Under the pieces are notes generated by a model. It was not told where the DNA came from, did not search any database, and saw nothing but the letters and a program-made list of their open reading frames with translations. A DNA stretch of 64,000 bases from Oasisia sp. SBJ-2009 (taxonomy: Eukaryota > Annelida > Polychaeta > Sabellida > Siboglinidae): assembly GCA_964017155.1 (NCBI GenBank), contig OZ024856.1, forward strand, positions 6,279,313-6,343,312. The letters run 5' to 3'. Every line of letters starts with the position of its first letter. The stretch's first letter is position 1. The position numbers were made by a program, and so were the translations under genes. Below are positions 1 to 12,590 of the stretch, piece by piece.

Positions 1-409
1 TAAATGTACAAATAGTAGCTAAAATTGGATGATAAATTAAATTAAAACAGATATACAGTGTATGTATATATGTAATGTAAATATTATTAAAATATATATA
101 TATATATATATAAACATTATAAAAATAATGCCTATACATGAAACAGTAAATAAAATAACACTGTCGTTCATTACATTACTTATTTTACTGTTTCATGTAT
201 AGGCTTATATATAAAAAAGTATATGATTAAAAAATATATAGGTAATCTATCATAAACATTTCATATTAAAATGCTAATAATGATACTAATTGCGTAATAA
301 TGATGTGATATAAATCTGTCCTGCAGTGTTGTTTCTCACTGTCATTCTCGTACAGTGCTGTTTTCTCTGTATGATAAAATATGTTGATTGGACCTTGTTT
401 CTGTTGAAG
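1..409. other. AT-rich intron sequence 5' of the first visible ABHD12 exon
   Basis: Apart from a TA microsatellite near 93-112 and a foldback at 130-204, nothing recognisable is seen. No further ABHD12 exon was found here. Confidence 0.5.
130..204. repeat. Foldback (inverted repeat) of about 25 bp arms
   Basis: The arm beginning GCCTATACATGAAACAG at 130 is mirrored by CTGTTTCATGTATAGGC ending at 204. A 4-bp insertion sits in the left arm and about 22 bp lie between the arms. It could extrude a hairpin and looks like a small MITE or solo foldback in an ABHD12 intron. Confidence 0.7.
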
Positions 410-776
410 CCCTTCGTCATGATGCCGTGGTTCTCGTGGGCCATTGTGGAGTCCATAAAACAGAACAACATTTCCTTTTCAAGCGACACTTCGTAAGTTC
501 CTCTCTCAGCAGCCTCACACTGTGTTATTTCCTCGATAGCCAGTGATTACTGGTTGATACAAGCTCCTAGTCAAGTTGGTTAGAGGGCCAGGAGCAAGCA
601 TCCCAGTGGAGTGGTGTGTGGTTTCTGCAGTGAATAGCCTATCACTGTATCAGTAGCTCAGTGTTATATATTAACCATCTGGTTATGCCCTTTCTCATCT
701 ATAGGCTTGTCAGTTAGTTGAACATTGCAAGACATTGCAAAGAGCTTGAAACAGCTAGAAAACATGCACACACGCA

Positions 777-808
<32 letters not shown>

Positions 809-2185
809 CACACATATGAACACACACATATGAACACACACACACACACGCGCACACACACACACACTCACTCACACACACACACATACACACACCATGC
901 ATGATAATAGTTGTGATAGAGACACTTCCATGTTTTATATTATTAATAATTCTTTATTTAAACACCTTCAGGTTGGAGTTTGTTGACTTAGAGAGAAGTG
1001 TTGTGTTTACAGGATCTCGTCTGTTCCCATCCCCATACTGATGCTGCATGCGAAGGATGACAGGACGGTGCCCTATGTGCTGGGTCAAAAGGTAGCCACT
1101 GTCCAGTCCTCGTCACACGACACAATCAGTCTTCTTTTTATGTGTGTTTTATATTTGCAAATTGTTTGCAAATTATTTGCAAAATATTTGCTCAGTGTTT
1201 ATAGAATCCCTGCCCTATTAAACAGTGTACTGTCTTTGTGCCATATAGTTGTACACAACAGCTATACTAAACACTACTGTCTTAGTACCGTACAGCTATA
1301 CACAACAGCTGTACTAAACAGTGCAATGACTTTGTACCATACAGTCGTACACAACAACAGTACTAAACTGTGCAATGTCTTTTTATCATACATATATATG
1401 TGTAACAGCTGTACTAAATGGTGCAATGTTCTGTTCCACACAGTTGTACGCAATAGCCCAGCTGACAGAAAGGAAGACACGTATCAAGTTTGTTACATTT
1501 GATGACAACCGCGGCTACGGACACAAACACATTCACAAAGCTCCAGAGTTACCTGGTGTCCTCAGGTAATGGTCTTTTACACAAAGCTTGCAATGGCCAA
1601 ATGGTTATTAATTGAATTTGTAAAATATGTGAAGAATGTATTTTGAAAAATACCATAATTCTACAAAAGAAACTTGTCAAATTATCTTTTTCAAGTTAAA
1701 TCCCACCTAAATTAAACATCTTGAAAAAGTACAACACTGTGCAGCCAGATTTGCTCAAAACAACCATCGACGCCAAACAGTCGCAACAGGCCTAATAGCC
1801 ACCCTTGGATGGCCCACTCTTGAGCGACGCAGGATTATCACACAAGCCATGACATTCTACAAAATATTAGATAACATAATCAACATCACACCACCACCGG
1901 GCCTGTTAAGACCATCAAAGAACCGTGGCCATTACATAGCCACCAAGTGCCGCATCAACACTGCAGATTTCTCCTTTTACCCCCGAGCAATTCGCATCTG
2001 GAATGTGATCCCACAACACATTACTGAAATAGTCTGCGTAGTGCTTTTGACGGTCTTGCTTCATTGTTTAGGTTCATTCTTCATCATTCAGAGAAAGGCA
2101 TTATTTAGAAGTAAGACTGACCACTGCATTTGAAGTAACGTTTTCATTTTGCCTTTTCAGGGACTTTATGGCGACTACTGAATGA
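410..2185 (+). CDS. ABHD12: ABHD12-like lysophospholipid/monoacylglycerol hydrolase, last four exons (partial)
   Basis: Four exons join with matching phases: 410-492, 1013-1091, 1444-1565 and 2161-2185 (stop TGA 2183-2185). All have AG acceptors and GT donors. Together they give about 102 C-terminal residues of an alpha/beta-hydrolase. The order matches the ABHD12 C-terminus: a PWF-containing segment, then [13 protein letters not shown] (carrying the acidic residue of the Ser-Asp-His triad), then [14 protein letters not shown] (carrying the catalytic histidine), then a short tail RDFMATTE. In vertebrates ABHD12 is an ER membrane lipase that degrades lysophosphatidylserine and monoacylglycerols. 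The nucleophile-elbow serine and the membrane segment lie upstream of the window. The 5' edge of exon 410 is less certain, because its pyrimidine tract is weak. An open frame continuing from 1041 to 1502 is intron read-through, not coding. Family call strong; substrate inferred. Confidence 0.85.
765..897. repeat. CA/CGCA microsatellite
   Basis: Interrupted (CA)n and (CGCA)n tract in the ABHD12 intron between exons 410-492 and 1013-1091. The cysteine/valine-rich frames on the minus strand here are only translations of the dinucleotide. Confidence 0.9.
1720..2030 (+). mobile_element. Non-LTR retrotransposon reverse-transcriptase C-terminal fragment
   Basis: An open frame reads [11 protein letters not shown], then [10 protein letters not shown], then [13 protein letters not shown]. 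This is the usual C-terminal block of CR1/Jockey-superclade LINE ORF2 proteins, with the RIWN-P signature near the end. It lies in the sense direction inside the last ABHD12 intron. The reverse-transcriptase catalytic domain is missing, so this is a 5'-truncated dead copy. The frame runs on to 2133 without recognisable similarity. Confidence 0.75.
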
Positions 2186-5033
2186 GGTTGTTGAGTGTAA
2201 AGTCATCTCTACGAAGTGTCCCAATGCCTCGCTGTGTCACTTAAGCTTACACTAGTTACATTACCACTGTGTCTTACTGCTGGGTACAGACGTAAACATG
2301 AAACGTAATTTTAGAGAAGCATGCCACATGCTGCATGAGCCGTCAGTCTGTAGCTGCTGAAGTATGACACATAAGGAAGTTATGGCTACCACCTTGAGGT
2401 TTGACTAGTAATTAATCAACACAATTTACTGTTGCAAAAAGATGTAACAAGAAGTATTAGATAAACCCCAGAAATACTATTGATAACTTGTTTCTTAGGC
2501 TACCATCAAGCTGTAATTGTTTTAAATTCAGCTGTTATATTTAACAGTTTGTTTGTTATGTGAAGTATCTGTTAAATTGTTCATTTGTTTGTTGTTTTAT
2601 CAACAGGTGTGTATTGTTTTAAATTCAGAAGTGTATAGTTATGCAATTGGCTTATGTAAATGTTTTATGTCAGGTTTTATCACTAAACATTTACCTCAAC
2701 TTTGATCATTCAGATTATGTATTTTATCACAAATATATCGCAATTTTATACATACCTACAGACACATGTATGTACATATGTGTATATACCCGTAGGTATA
2801 TATATACAGCATTTTGTATGTGTGTGTGTATATGTACATATATATTACTGTATAACACCATAGATGCTGCATATGCAGACCAGTTACACAGAGTGTCCCA
2901 TCCAGCAGACTGCTCCAATTCACAAGACTGCATATCAAAGGATTTGCCCCCTCATTGCATGGATCACATCATTATTTTAAAACAAACAACATACTGATGA
3001 TTTTGAGATAATTGACACCAATACCTGGCACATTGTTATCTTTTATCCTCTGAAAAGTGAAGCAGTTGGAAATAGAGTATCAATAATGCAATTCCAATCA
3101 GCGTCATTGTATAGAAAACTAAGCTTGATCAGGTTGGTTTTAACAGAAAGGAGAATGAAATGATGATTGTGCGTCTGGTGTGATATGTAGACATAACATA
3201 ACTAGATTACGTGGTGTGGATGACTGCAAGTCTAGCTGCTTTCCGTCATTAATACCTACACATAATTATAAGTACAAATAGTTACTGACGGATGTTACCA
3301 GGACAAATTTTCAGTTTTATAAACTACAGAAACCTGTTTGTGCTTGTGAGACTGGCAGTGGCCACACGCCCAGCTCCCATCGTTTGAACATCTGTTGTTT
3401 ACAATTTACATAATCTTTATTCCAGAAATGTTATATGTTGTGATATGTAATGTTTTGTTAATGAAAAGGAAGGTGTGATAAAAACCAAGCGTAAATTAAT
3501 AAAAGGAAACAGTAACATATTTTCTGTCCGTGTTGATCACTGTTTGTTGAAGCAAGTATGACTGATGTAACTGAAATGAGATGCCTGTGCACTCACTTGA
3601 TCTCCTTCCCCTGCAGTGTACCTGTCAGTGTATCCTTCCAGTAGATCCCTAACGTACAATACACTTGATCTGTATCCTTCTAGTAGACATCTGTATCCTT
3701 CTAGTTTCATGGTCTGGCAGTGCCACACCATGAAAGAATTTTGTTTAGCAGCATCAATAATGTATGCCAAAATTATACAAGACCACCTCATCCACATTGC
3801 AAAGACTCAGGTAAATTAAAAGATGCACCAAATGAAATCGTTTGCATTGCAGCGGAGTAGTGAATTTGAAACACAAGAATCTGCAAGTTTGTAACATGAT
3901 GACATTAATGTTTGGTATATTTTGAAATTTAATTGGTGTCAAGTTAATTAGCCAGCATATGTAGACACCTTGTTATTCGTGTTACACTCACACCGTCTTG
4001 TTTCTTGACTAGACGCCTATAGTTTATAATTAAAACCTGTCTATAATGTTTATGTTAGCTGCTATTTATAGACATACTTATATCATAGCCACAGTGCCAG
4101 TACTAGTGTCTTAGTAATGCCCTTGGTTTCCAGCAAATAACCTACTGGTAATGTTAGCCAAATTTTATACTTAACTTTCAGAGTTTTTGTTTCCACATAT
4201 GACTTTTTATCATTACTTAAACATGTAACTAAAATTATCTCTACGTTATCAGTGTGTCATATAAGTAGATTAATAAAATTCATAAATTAACAAACACATA
4301 CAGAAGGCTAAAACACAACTATGAAAGGTAATTTTAAAAAGGTAGCATCAAAATATAATATTTAAAGTTCTCTTTTTACGATATGCGATAAATATAATGA
4401 AAAATGACTCTGCTACCCCCTATACTAATATAGTGTTTCTATGCTATCAGATTTGGCTAGTTTTAACCTGTAAACTCGATCCATAGCGGAAATAAAATAG
4501 TACAATTTTGAAACAAATCTGCATTTGCTAATATAAGGAATGTTCACAAAAAAGTTTTGATTTATAACATCCATTCTGATGAATGAAAGTTTGAAACAAA
4601 ACTCTGGGATAGTTCTGCTTCTATTCGTCAGGAGATCATCAACAATCCAAATGGAAATGTGATATTTGGAAAATAGTGCTAATTCGATTTTTAGAAAAGT
4701 GTGAAAAACTTCCAAAACCTCTTCTGATCTCATATGTTTACATATATCGCGCATTTCATTTGCCCAAAGTTAAAAAATGCGTGCAGGCCAATTTATGTGG
4801 AATTAAATGCTAACATTGCCTTAGTAAAATTGTTCAGTAATGCAAGGCGACATTTTCAGTGGCATAATTAATTATGTGACACAACATACGGCATGATATA
4901 GAATGTTGGTATTATAATACGATTTTATTGCAAACATAATATAAGAACGCGGAAGTAAGATCATGAAAAATATGACCTGTTCCCATATTACCTCAGTCGC
5001 CTCCAATGACACGAAATCGGTGACGATACGCGT
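2186..5033. other. ABHD12 3'UTR and AT-rich intergenic DNA
   Basis: No supported exon. Short TA/TG-rich stretches occur at about 2755-2845. Open frames here, such as 4425-4754 on the minus strand, show no family motif or splice context that I recognise. Confidence 0.5.
3498..3503 (+). terminator. Possible ABHD12 polyadenylation signal
   Basis: AATAAA lies about 1.3 kb downstream of the ABHD12 stop codon. No nearer canonical hexamer was noticed between the stop and this point. Usage is not shown by sequence alone. Confidence 0.25.
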
Positions 5034-5058
5034 TGACGTCACGACACATTTGACCAAT
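5034..5058 (+). promoter_or_regulatory. CRE palindrome and CCAAT box upstream of the RhoU-like gene
   Basis: TGACGTCA (5034-5041) is a perfect cAMP-response element. CCAAT (5054-5058) follows 12 bp later. They lie about 0.5 kb upstream of the start codon, in a segment richer in CpG than its surroundings. This is a plausible proximal promoter if the 5'UTR begins near 5.1-5.3 kb. No TATA box was recognised and the transcription start is unknown. Confidence 0.4.
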
Positions 5059-5551
5059 CAACGGAACCGTTGCAACGCGTTCAGTGATTTACCTTCAGGA
5101 AGATGGTCTAAGGCTAAGGCGAAAAGAGCCGTTTTGCGGAAGAAAACACTTGTGGATTGTGACAACGGACGAACGAAACTGGCATCAGAACGGGGTGTGC
5201 CAGTGGTCATTCTGATAGGGTTGGCAATTTAATGCGACACCAGAATTTGATGACGTTTTACCAAGTCTGAGACGACAGCTACCAGCGCCGTTCGTGTTCG
5301 TCCATTCGCTAACTAGTGTCTCGTCGTCTGTGTAAAGCTAACGACAGTCGTTATGTCGATGACAAGTCGCAGGTCCAGTTGTGTCTGTAATGAACCGTCT
5401 ACGTTTAGTTTCATGTCGTTCAGACGTGTGTCGCTCACAGCCTCGGCATATTGCGACAGACACGACACAATGTGAATGTCAATGATTGACTAGACACCGC
5501 CCGCCACCCACGACTGGTGACTCGCCGTAGGCGTAGCTAGTGGAGCTTAGC

Positions 5552-8500
5552 ATGGGGGAGGAGGAGTCACTCTCTAGGGTAAAATGTGTATTAGTAGGCG
5601 ACGGGGCAATAGGAAAAACATCTTTGGTCGTTAGCTACACGACGAATGGCTACCCAACCGAATATGTACCGACTGCGTTCGATAACTATGCAGGTAAGTT
5701 GTCCTTTTTACCATTTATGTATCAATATTGCAATAAATGATTATAGATTGACTCAAATAAGTATATAAGTTCAGGTAGAACTGAAATTAAAGGGTATTTT
5801 GTTGTACAGTTATTTCAGGGTCTACCAACACCCCAGATATGTTTACTGATCTGTTTGGGTTGGTAGGGCCTATTATTTTATTGATATATTGGCTTATCAT
5901 ATCAGTTGTTTACATAGTCACAGTGCACATTGTTTTTAGTCTTACAGACTTGGCCTTGGTAGCAAAGCCTCAGGTCATGCCTATTACTAAATTACTAATT
6001 CACGGACACATCTTATTGATAACATTGCAGTGTTTCTCCTGTCGACTCACTCATGATGTTACTCAGGGGAACACTGCATTAATTGTAGTAACATATGATC
6101 TCAAACAAAGTGAATTTCACAAACACAATGATGACGATTCGTAGTACAACTTAATCGGTCGAAGAATTGCCAGTTTGCATGGAAGCCAGGGTTAGAATTT
6201 AACCTAAAATTAGTTTTCAAAATCTAGGGGCCCGACATAAAAAGTGACAGCCAATAAGCCAAATATGCATGTTCAAGTCATAATGTAACTTAATAATTTT
6301 ATTCAACACATTCAGCATGCCACAAACATCATGGTTATAGCTACATAGCAGCTGCATCAGTAAATTATTATGTCAAGAGTACAACGGAGAGTTGTGTCTT
6401 AATTTTCCTCAATCATTCTGTGCACAGTCTGGGGGGCAGTCAGCCCATAGTGTTGGATAATTTTGGGACCCAACATGACAGTAAATGTGGGGGCCAGCGG
6501 GCCCACACTAAATTCAAACTCTGGAAGCCATGATGATGGTATAATCTTGACATGTGTAGCTCTGTTGGATCACGACCTTCCTCAGAGTTATCAGAACTTG
6601 CTGTTCAGGATGTGGAATGACAACACACTGAACATAGTGATTTGGATGAGAGCATGGTACTTCTTAAAAACATTGAATTCACATGTGGTTAAATTCTAAA
6701 GTTGGTTCTGTTTCATTAAAACATACAACTACAATTTTTGGGATGTCAGCAGTGTGTAAAATGATGGACGAGGTGGTGGATACATGGCTACTGACCAGTT
6801 CAGGTGAAAAGGCACAGATAACACAGTCTGTGTCATGGTTGTGCCATTACATGCTGTTAGGCCTGTCACAGGTCTAAATACCCCTTAGAACTGTGGCCAT
6901 CAAACAGTGAACTGGTCGGTGGTCAGGGCGTACAACTGATTTACTGTTATCATTGTTTTCAGTGGTTGTGACGGTGGACAATCAACCCATCAGGCTACAG
7001 TTGTGTGACACTGCGGGACAGGTGAGTGAGATGTTTAACGCTTTTAATTACCTGTCAATAATATGTTAATGTCTAACTAGTCTTCGAATAAAATGGTAAG
7101 ATGAATCAGGAATAAACCCAGGGCGATTTCTGAATTGGAATCAAATGCTGATTCTGACTCTAATTCTAGAATTGAACTATGAATCAATTTCAGTGTCACT
7201 TAATTTGATTATGATCAGCACTTGTAATTATACCATGTACTGCTGCTTGAAGGACAGGTAATTGTTGACACAAATACACCACCAGGATGTTTTCACACCT
7301 TAGTTGCTTACTATTAGTAGTGTGCAAACAGCCACTAAATCCACTTAGGCCTGTTTGAAAAGCACAGTTGGCAACTTGGCATGAGAACCAATTTCAAAGA
7401 ACTATTGAATCCTTTCAACCACGCAGCTCAGTGGCAGCCATCACACCGTCCCACTCCCTCCTGCTGTGTTCACTCATAACCTCCAGTGAGTTTCGGATGT
7501 GAGGGGATATTAATTATTATTTTACACGGAACATTTTCTTGTTTTATAAGTTGGAATATTGCATCATAAAGACAGGGTCCTTACACATCTGGACATTTGA
7601 AATTCAAGACTTTTCAAGGCTATTTGAAAAAGAAATTCAAGACTGTTTTAACGACATATGTACTTTTAAGCGCAATTAAATGAAGTTAACATTACAAATT
7701 TTACTCGACTATGAAAACAGTGGTGCCAGCCACAATGAAATGCTGATTGCCTTATGTGCACAAAAGTTATTTTTGTGCATAGGCTTTTCCTTTTCTGGCT
7801 GTTATTCATCACAACAATTGAGTCAAAACAATATTTTATTGACCACAATTAAATTCAAGACTTTTCAAGACTACTTTGTAAAATTCAAGGATTTCAAGGC
7901 CTTGAATTTGGTTCAGTATTTAAAATCAAGGCTTTTCAAGACTTTCAAGGCCATACATGAATGGACCCTGTACAATTTTAATTTTTCAGTCATTTCATAA
8001 AAAGACAGTTTGAAACAGTTATGCCTAAAATTCAGATTGAATGTAAGTCTGAAATATTTATACCTAAAATTATTTTGTCAGATTGACTGTAACATGCACA
8101 ATCCCGTCATAACAGGATCTGTGTTTGTCTTCAGGATGACTTTGACTCGCTACGGCCCCTCTGCTACCCGGGCACCGACGTGTTCCTGCTGTGCTTCAGC
8201 GTCGTGTCACCGACCTCCTTCTACAACATCAGTGACAAGTGGGTGCCGGAGATCACCGCCCACTGCCCAGGCACTCCCATCATGCTGGTCGGCACTCAGA
8301 GCGACCTGCGCAACGACGTCAAGATGCTCATCGAACTAGCCAACTATAACGAGAAGCCGGTGACGGAGGCTGACGTGAGACGTAAAGTGAAGGAGATCAG
8401 TGCCTACAGCTACACGGAGTGTTCCGCTCTCACGCAGAAGAACCTGAAGGACGTCTTTGACTCTGCCATCCTTGTGGCGCTCAACTACGCCGGCACACGA

Positions 8501-8602
8501 CAAGGCAGACAAGGAAAGAAATACTGCAAAGTGACTAGCCAATTGACAGAGAAATCGGCGCACTCAAAGAAAGGCTGGAAACGAATGTGCTGTTTCACAT
8601 AG
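5552..8602 (+). CDS. RHOU: RhoU/RhoV (Wrch/Chp)-type Rho-family small GTPase, complete
   Basis: Exons are 5552-5693, 6963-7021 and 8135-8602, with phases agreeing and consensus donors GTAAGT and GTGAGT. The ATG at 5552 is chosen because an in-frame TAG lies at 5534-5536 and the context (A at -3, G at +4) is strong. The product is 222 residues: P-loop GDGAIGKT 16-23, switch [10 protein letters not shown] 38-46, DTAGQ 63-67, TQSD 121-124 and ECSAL 162-166. The LQLCDTAGQ and LLCFSVVSP stretches are typical of the RhoU/RhoV branch. The tail ends WKRMCCFT; vertebrate RhoU and RhoV end in CCFV/CCLV and are palmitoylated there rather than prenylated. The family acts on Pak kinases, filopodia and adhesion. 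Vertebrate members have a longer proline-rich N-terminus; here only about nine residues precede the first beta strand. RhoU versus RhoV cannot be settled, so the symbol is provisional. Confidence 0.9.
7567..7974. mobile_element. Possible hAT-type MITE in RhoU intron 2
   Basis: ACAGGGTCC near 7571 and GGACCCTGT near 7965 form short inverted ends that begin with CAGGG, as many hAT elements do. The interior repeats TTCAAGACTTTTCAAGG-like words in both orientations, as subterminal repeats of non-autonomous hAT elements do. A clear 8-bp target duplication was not found, so the boundaries are approximate. Confidence 0.45.
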
Positions 8603-9379
8603 CAGCGATTCTGTCATCTCTGCTGCATAATTTCTTGACGTGTACCTTCCGTAAGGATTGCCTACACCCTGGCGTCCTCTCGCGTTCAGCAGTGTGTTGA
8701 GAATCATTGAATAGTGCAGGTGTATTCCACACTACGTACACCTGGAGTACTTTGTGAAAGTCATTCGGAAACGAGCATTTTAAAACGGGAGAAACTCGCC
8801 CTTTCATATCACATTTCTGTTGAGCCAGTAGTGCCTTCAGTGAAGGATGAGACATGCAAGTTGTTTAGCAGTGCTCAGTGTAATGGACTCCGTCAGTCGG
8901 CAGTGCTTGGTCACTGTATATTATTCAGTATTCAACATGTTTGGCTGATCCCCTGACAATGCATTGCCAACAACATACTCGGTAACTGGAAAAGACTTTT
9001 ATGAAACAGAGCGGCTGGACTCGCTCGTCTGTAACTCATGACCTGTTACAATGCAGTTACCAACTTGCCACAAACTCTGCCTTCCTTGCTGATTCTTGAA
9101 CCGTTCACTTCCATGAGTGAACTGTTTCTTGGTTAACTTGTTGCAAACGTCACTGTAATTTTTATATGGTCACCAAATCATCCATTCATTGATAAGCCTA
9201 CCTTATCTGCTATATTCCTTGTAAATAAGTAATTGTTTGATTTATTAATTAACATTATAGGTATGTTATATATAAATATATATTATTATTCATACAGTAA
9301 ACAGAGGGTATGTAAATCCGAAAATGTAGTTGTAATAAGTTGAGTGTTTCCTCATCTCACCATGTATGTTATGTGTAAT

Positions 9380-9530
9380 GTGTGATTCCCAGTTGACGGG
9401 TGTGTTGCAGCATCTCTGATGTGCTGTAGTATGTGACAGATGTGTTGCAGCATCATGTAATAGATGTGTTGTAGCATCTCGTTGACATGTTATAGCAAGT
9501 GTCACATGTGTTGTGATGTCTCATTGATGT
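9380..9530. repeat. Degenerate tandem repeat (GTGTTGCAGCATC-like, ~30 bp)
   Basis: Words like GATGTGTTGCAGCATC recur about every 30 bp with many substitutions. Confidence 0.5.
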
Positions 9531-9553
9531 GTGACAAGCGAGTGTTACCTTAC

Positions 9554-9617
9554 CTTGCAGGCGTGTTGTGACAGGATTGGGAAGCCCACACCCGTCACAC
9601 ACCTTTATATCAGCCAT
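9554..9617 (-). CDS. Possible orphan first coding exon with a CxxC motif
   Basis: On the minus strand a well-placed ATG (9617-9615, AAAATGG context) opens MADIKVCDGCGLPNP, and 64 nt later meets a consensus donor (CAAG|GTAAGG). The C-x2-C and the quality of both signals suggest a real exon, but no partner exon or family was recognised. It could be chance, a minor alternative exon, or part of a repeat. Confidence 0.2.
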
Positions 9618-9889
9618 TTTCCAGCTTACACAGTTCAGTGGACCACCACTGGCAAAGGTCCGCATTGTTGAGGTGTGATTTTATTTTGCAACGTTGCATT
9701 TTTGCAGCTGTTGGCTCCGTGCATTTGTATATTTGGTTGGACAGTATTGGACGCGCTACTGCTTATCACCTGCCTTGTTCCAAGTTGTGTTATACGCTTT
9801 GCTGTGTTTATCCTTCATAAGTGTCATGCTAAAATAACAGAATGCGAATACACAGTTATACATTCCATTTACGGGCTGTTGCGTGTCAC

Positions 9890-10105
9890 CCGTTATTACA
9901 TTTAGGTGCTGGTTCACGTCACCCACAAGGTCACATTTAGGCACTGGGGCATATCACACACAGCGTTATATTGAGACATTGGTTTATGTCACCCACAACA
10001 TATGACATTCAGTTGTTGGTTCATGTCACCCAAATTACATTCAGTTGCTGGTTGATGTCACCCACATCACATTTAAATTAGATTCAGGTGCTACATTGTG
10101 TCACC
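9890..10105. repeat. Degenerate tandem repeat (GGTTCATGTCACCCAC-like)
   Basis: Five or six imperfect copies of a ~37-bp word containing TGTCACCCAC and ACATTCAGTTG or ACATTTAG. Confidence 0.55.
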
Positions 10106-10744
10106 AGTCCATGTGAAAATGATTGTCCATGATAGTCATAATGTGGCTTTTTAATGGGTTTCTGTCATGATTGAACGTGTCTGCAGAACATGCTGTTAGA
10201 TACATGTGTAGGCAGACGTACAGACAAGGCAAGCTTGTTCAAAGACTGGTGTCATATGATGTGTTGGAAATATGGCAGGTGTGTTGTGGAGATGTCAGTA
10301 CACACAACTGTGTTTGTGTGTGTGTGAATGCAAGGGTGACGTCAGAATCTTGAAGTAAGTCATTTTAAAATTAATAGTATATTTACGCATGTACAGTCAT
10401 TGAATGTATATAACTCTACTTTTTGTAACGGTTGTCATGCATGTCATCAGGTTAATAAGTATTGAACTTGTGCGTGTGGTTATATGTAACATTCCAGTAA
10501 GCGTGTATACAGAGCCGTGTGTGTACCATATCACCCAGGTGTGTCGCGTGCAAGCAGGAGACGAACTAGCAGCCTGGTTTTAAATAACATTTCATTTTAC
10601 ATAGGTCTACAGCTGATGCTGGCACATAATCCATGCTGTTAGTATTAGTGCCAGGTCTCAGATGGTAGCTCTTTGCTCACTGTACAGAATATAAATGGAA
10701 TTCTTACACAAATCATGTGTTGTATATGTTGTGAATTCAGACTC

Positions 10745-10761
10745 GGGGGGGGGGGGGGGGG
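10745..10761 (+). repeat. Homopolymer of 17 G
   Basis: Uninterrupted G run. It can form a quadruplex and its length is error-prone in sequencing. Confidence 0.85.
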
Positions 10762-12590
10762 CATTTACTTGATTTAGGCTTGTTTGATCGCTGGGAGTTT
10801 AGACCATTGACCATGTTCTTCAGCAGTTGCCATTTTAATATAGTTTTCTCTTTCACTCCCAGTGTATCCAACCTGCTTTCTGTCACTTTCATTTTCTCTG
10901 CCAAGCATTCCTTGAACCTCCTCTTCCCGGGGGCTCTATGTGATTTGCTTGTGGTGCTTCTTATCCTACCCAAATCCATTCTCTTTGTTTTATAGTTGTA
11001 GTTGTGTTAGTCAATTCCCACAGTGTAGTGTTGTATGACCATTTTAGTTGATTCTGCACAGCCATTTGCTGACGAGTCAGTTTGTTTTTAGTGTTTTCCA
11101 TGAAATCTGCTATCCGACCCAAAGAGTAGCACCGACAGTTACTTCAGAAACTAATTTAATTGCAATTAACTGATAAATGTCCCAAACAAACTTAACTCAA
11201 TTAAAATAACCACCAATCTTGTTAAGTTAAAATAACAATTTGAATAGAATTAACAACTGAAATCTGTGTTCAAAAAGCATTTAGATTCATTCAGATTTTT
11301 TATGTATAAACACATTGTGCGTTGTGGTGCAGATGTACTCTTAACAAACCCTGACACCACCAATTACAGGGGCATCATGTACAACATGATGTATACGTAT
11401 CATGTACAACATGATGTATACAGAAACATATTGTGTGAACACCACTTAGAAGAAACATAGTTTTATTCACATTGACAAGAAATACTAATTACACCTATGA
11501 TTGCATTAGTTGCAAGCAAAATAATATATAAAGGTTGATACATTTATGTCAGAAATATGTAGTACGTCTTACTCCTCTTTCACAAACAGTATAACAACAT
11601 ACAATGAAGCTTTTCATTTAAAGAACCCTTCCGCCCTTAACCCAATGTCCCATTTCCTCCTAGTTTGTAACCAATAGCCAGAGACAATACCTCTACGTAT
11701 ACTTTATACAGTTTGCTCAGTAAATAAACTAACCAGGGAAACAATGCACATTACAAATAATGTTTTATATTAAACTGACTGACTTCCTGGTAGCTAAATA
11801 TGAGTATCAGCTACGTGTGCAGCAGGTTGAATGGCACTGGTCATTATTTCTACTAACTACGAGTTGTGAGGGACAGAAATGCAGTCTCCATCTTACTCCC
11901 GTGTCTTCTGAAGACAAGTAATCATTGGCACTGGGTCACTTCTTGTCACTGTGGAATTCGACGACACAAAGATGACAGCTCCAACTCCCTGCAAGCAACA
12001 AAACACCATGTCGTATGGACGTGTCCCATTCAATTGTACGGAAGAAGGTCCAAGAGAAAACAAAGACTGACTGACATGTTTCATTTCAATCCACAGACCT
12101 TTATCTTATTTAATTCATGCTGAGGAATTAATTCAAGTGATATTGTCAAAATTGGAGTATACAATTGGCAACTTCAGTTGGTTAAAGGCTACATCTGATG
12201 GAAGGACCATAAACATCTGACCATTTAGACAAGTGTAGTCTGCTGTATAGAATGTGGGAAAGGTAAACATCAAAGGTTATTGCGGTTAACTCTGCTTACC
12301 TTTGCATTATTGCCAATGAATCAATTTTGTTTTGAAACTGGATGTTTTGTTTACCATTTAAACATGTTGTAGGGGGAATCATTCAAATTGTAAAGTAACA
12401 AAACACAAAGTGGCAGTAAACCTTCAACATGTATGTTATTGTCATAACAACATAATATTAAATCACTCTGACCCATGAACTGGCACCCTCGCTTTATACA
12501 ATCACAAATTACATCTTGGACCCCAAAGAACTGGCTGTTGGACAGACTAAACCAGCTAATTTATGGGTCTGTAAATAACTTGTCACTCAC

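Larger units (their letters stand above)
8603..12590. other. RhoU 3'UTR and the convergent interval to the DPF gene
   Basis: This holds the RhoU 3'UTR, two degenerate tandem repeats, a 17-G run (10745-10761) and a 24-bp near-palindromic duplication around 11371-11420 (CATGTACAACATGATGTATA repeated). I searched the minus strand for the W-x-C-x2-C coding pattern that should end the DPF PHD2 finger and did not find it. A minus-strand open frame at 10737-10979 is lysine/arginine-rich but matches no family I know. Confidence 0.5.

Noticed and set aside
664..902. Cysteine/valine-rich minus-strand peptides
   Set aside because: Translation of the CA microsatellite.
1041..1502. 153-residue open frame as a separate gene
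   Set aside because: Only its first 17 codons are ABHD12 exon; the rest is intron. True junctions at 1091 and 1444 restore the family sequence.
5540..5551. Start of the Rho protein four codons earlier
   Set aside because: The codon at 5540 is GTG; the first ATG in frame is 5552 and it has the better context.
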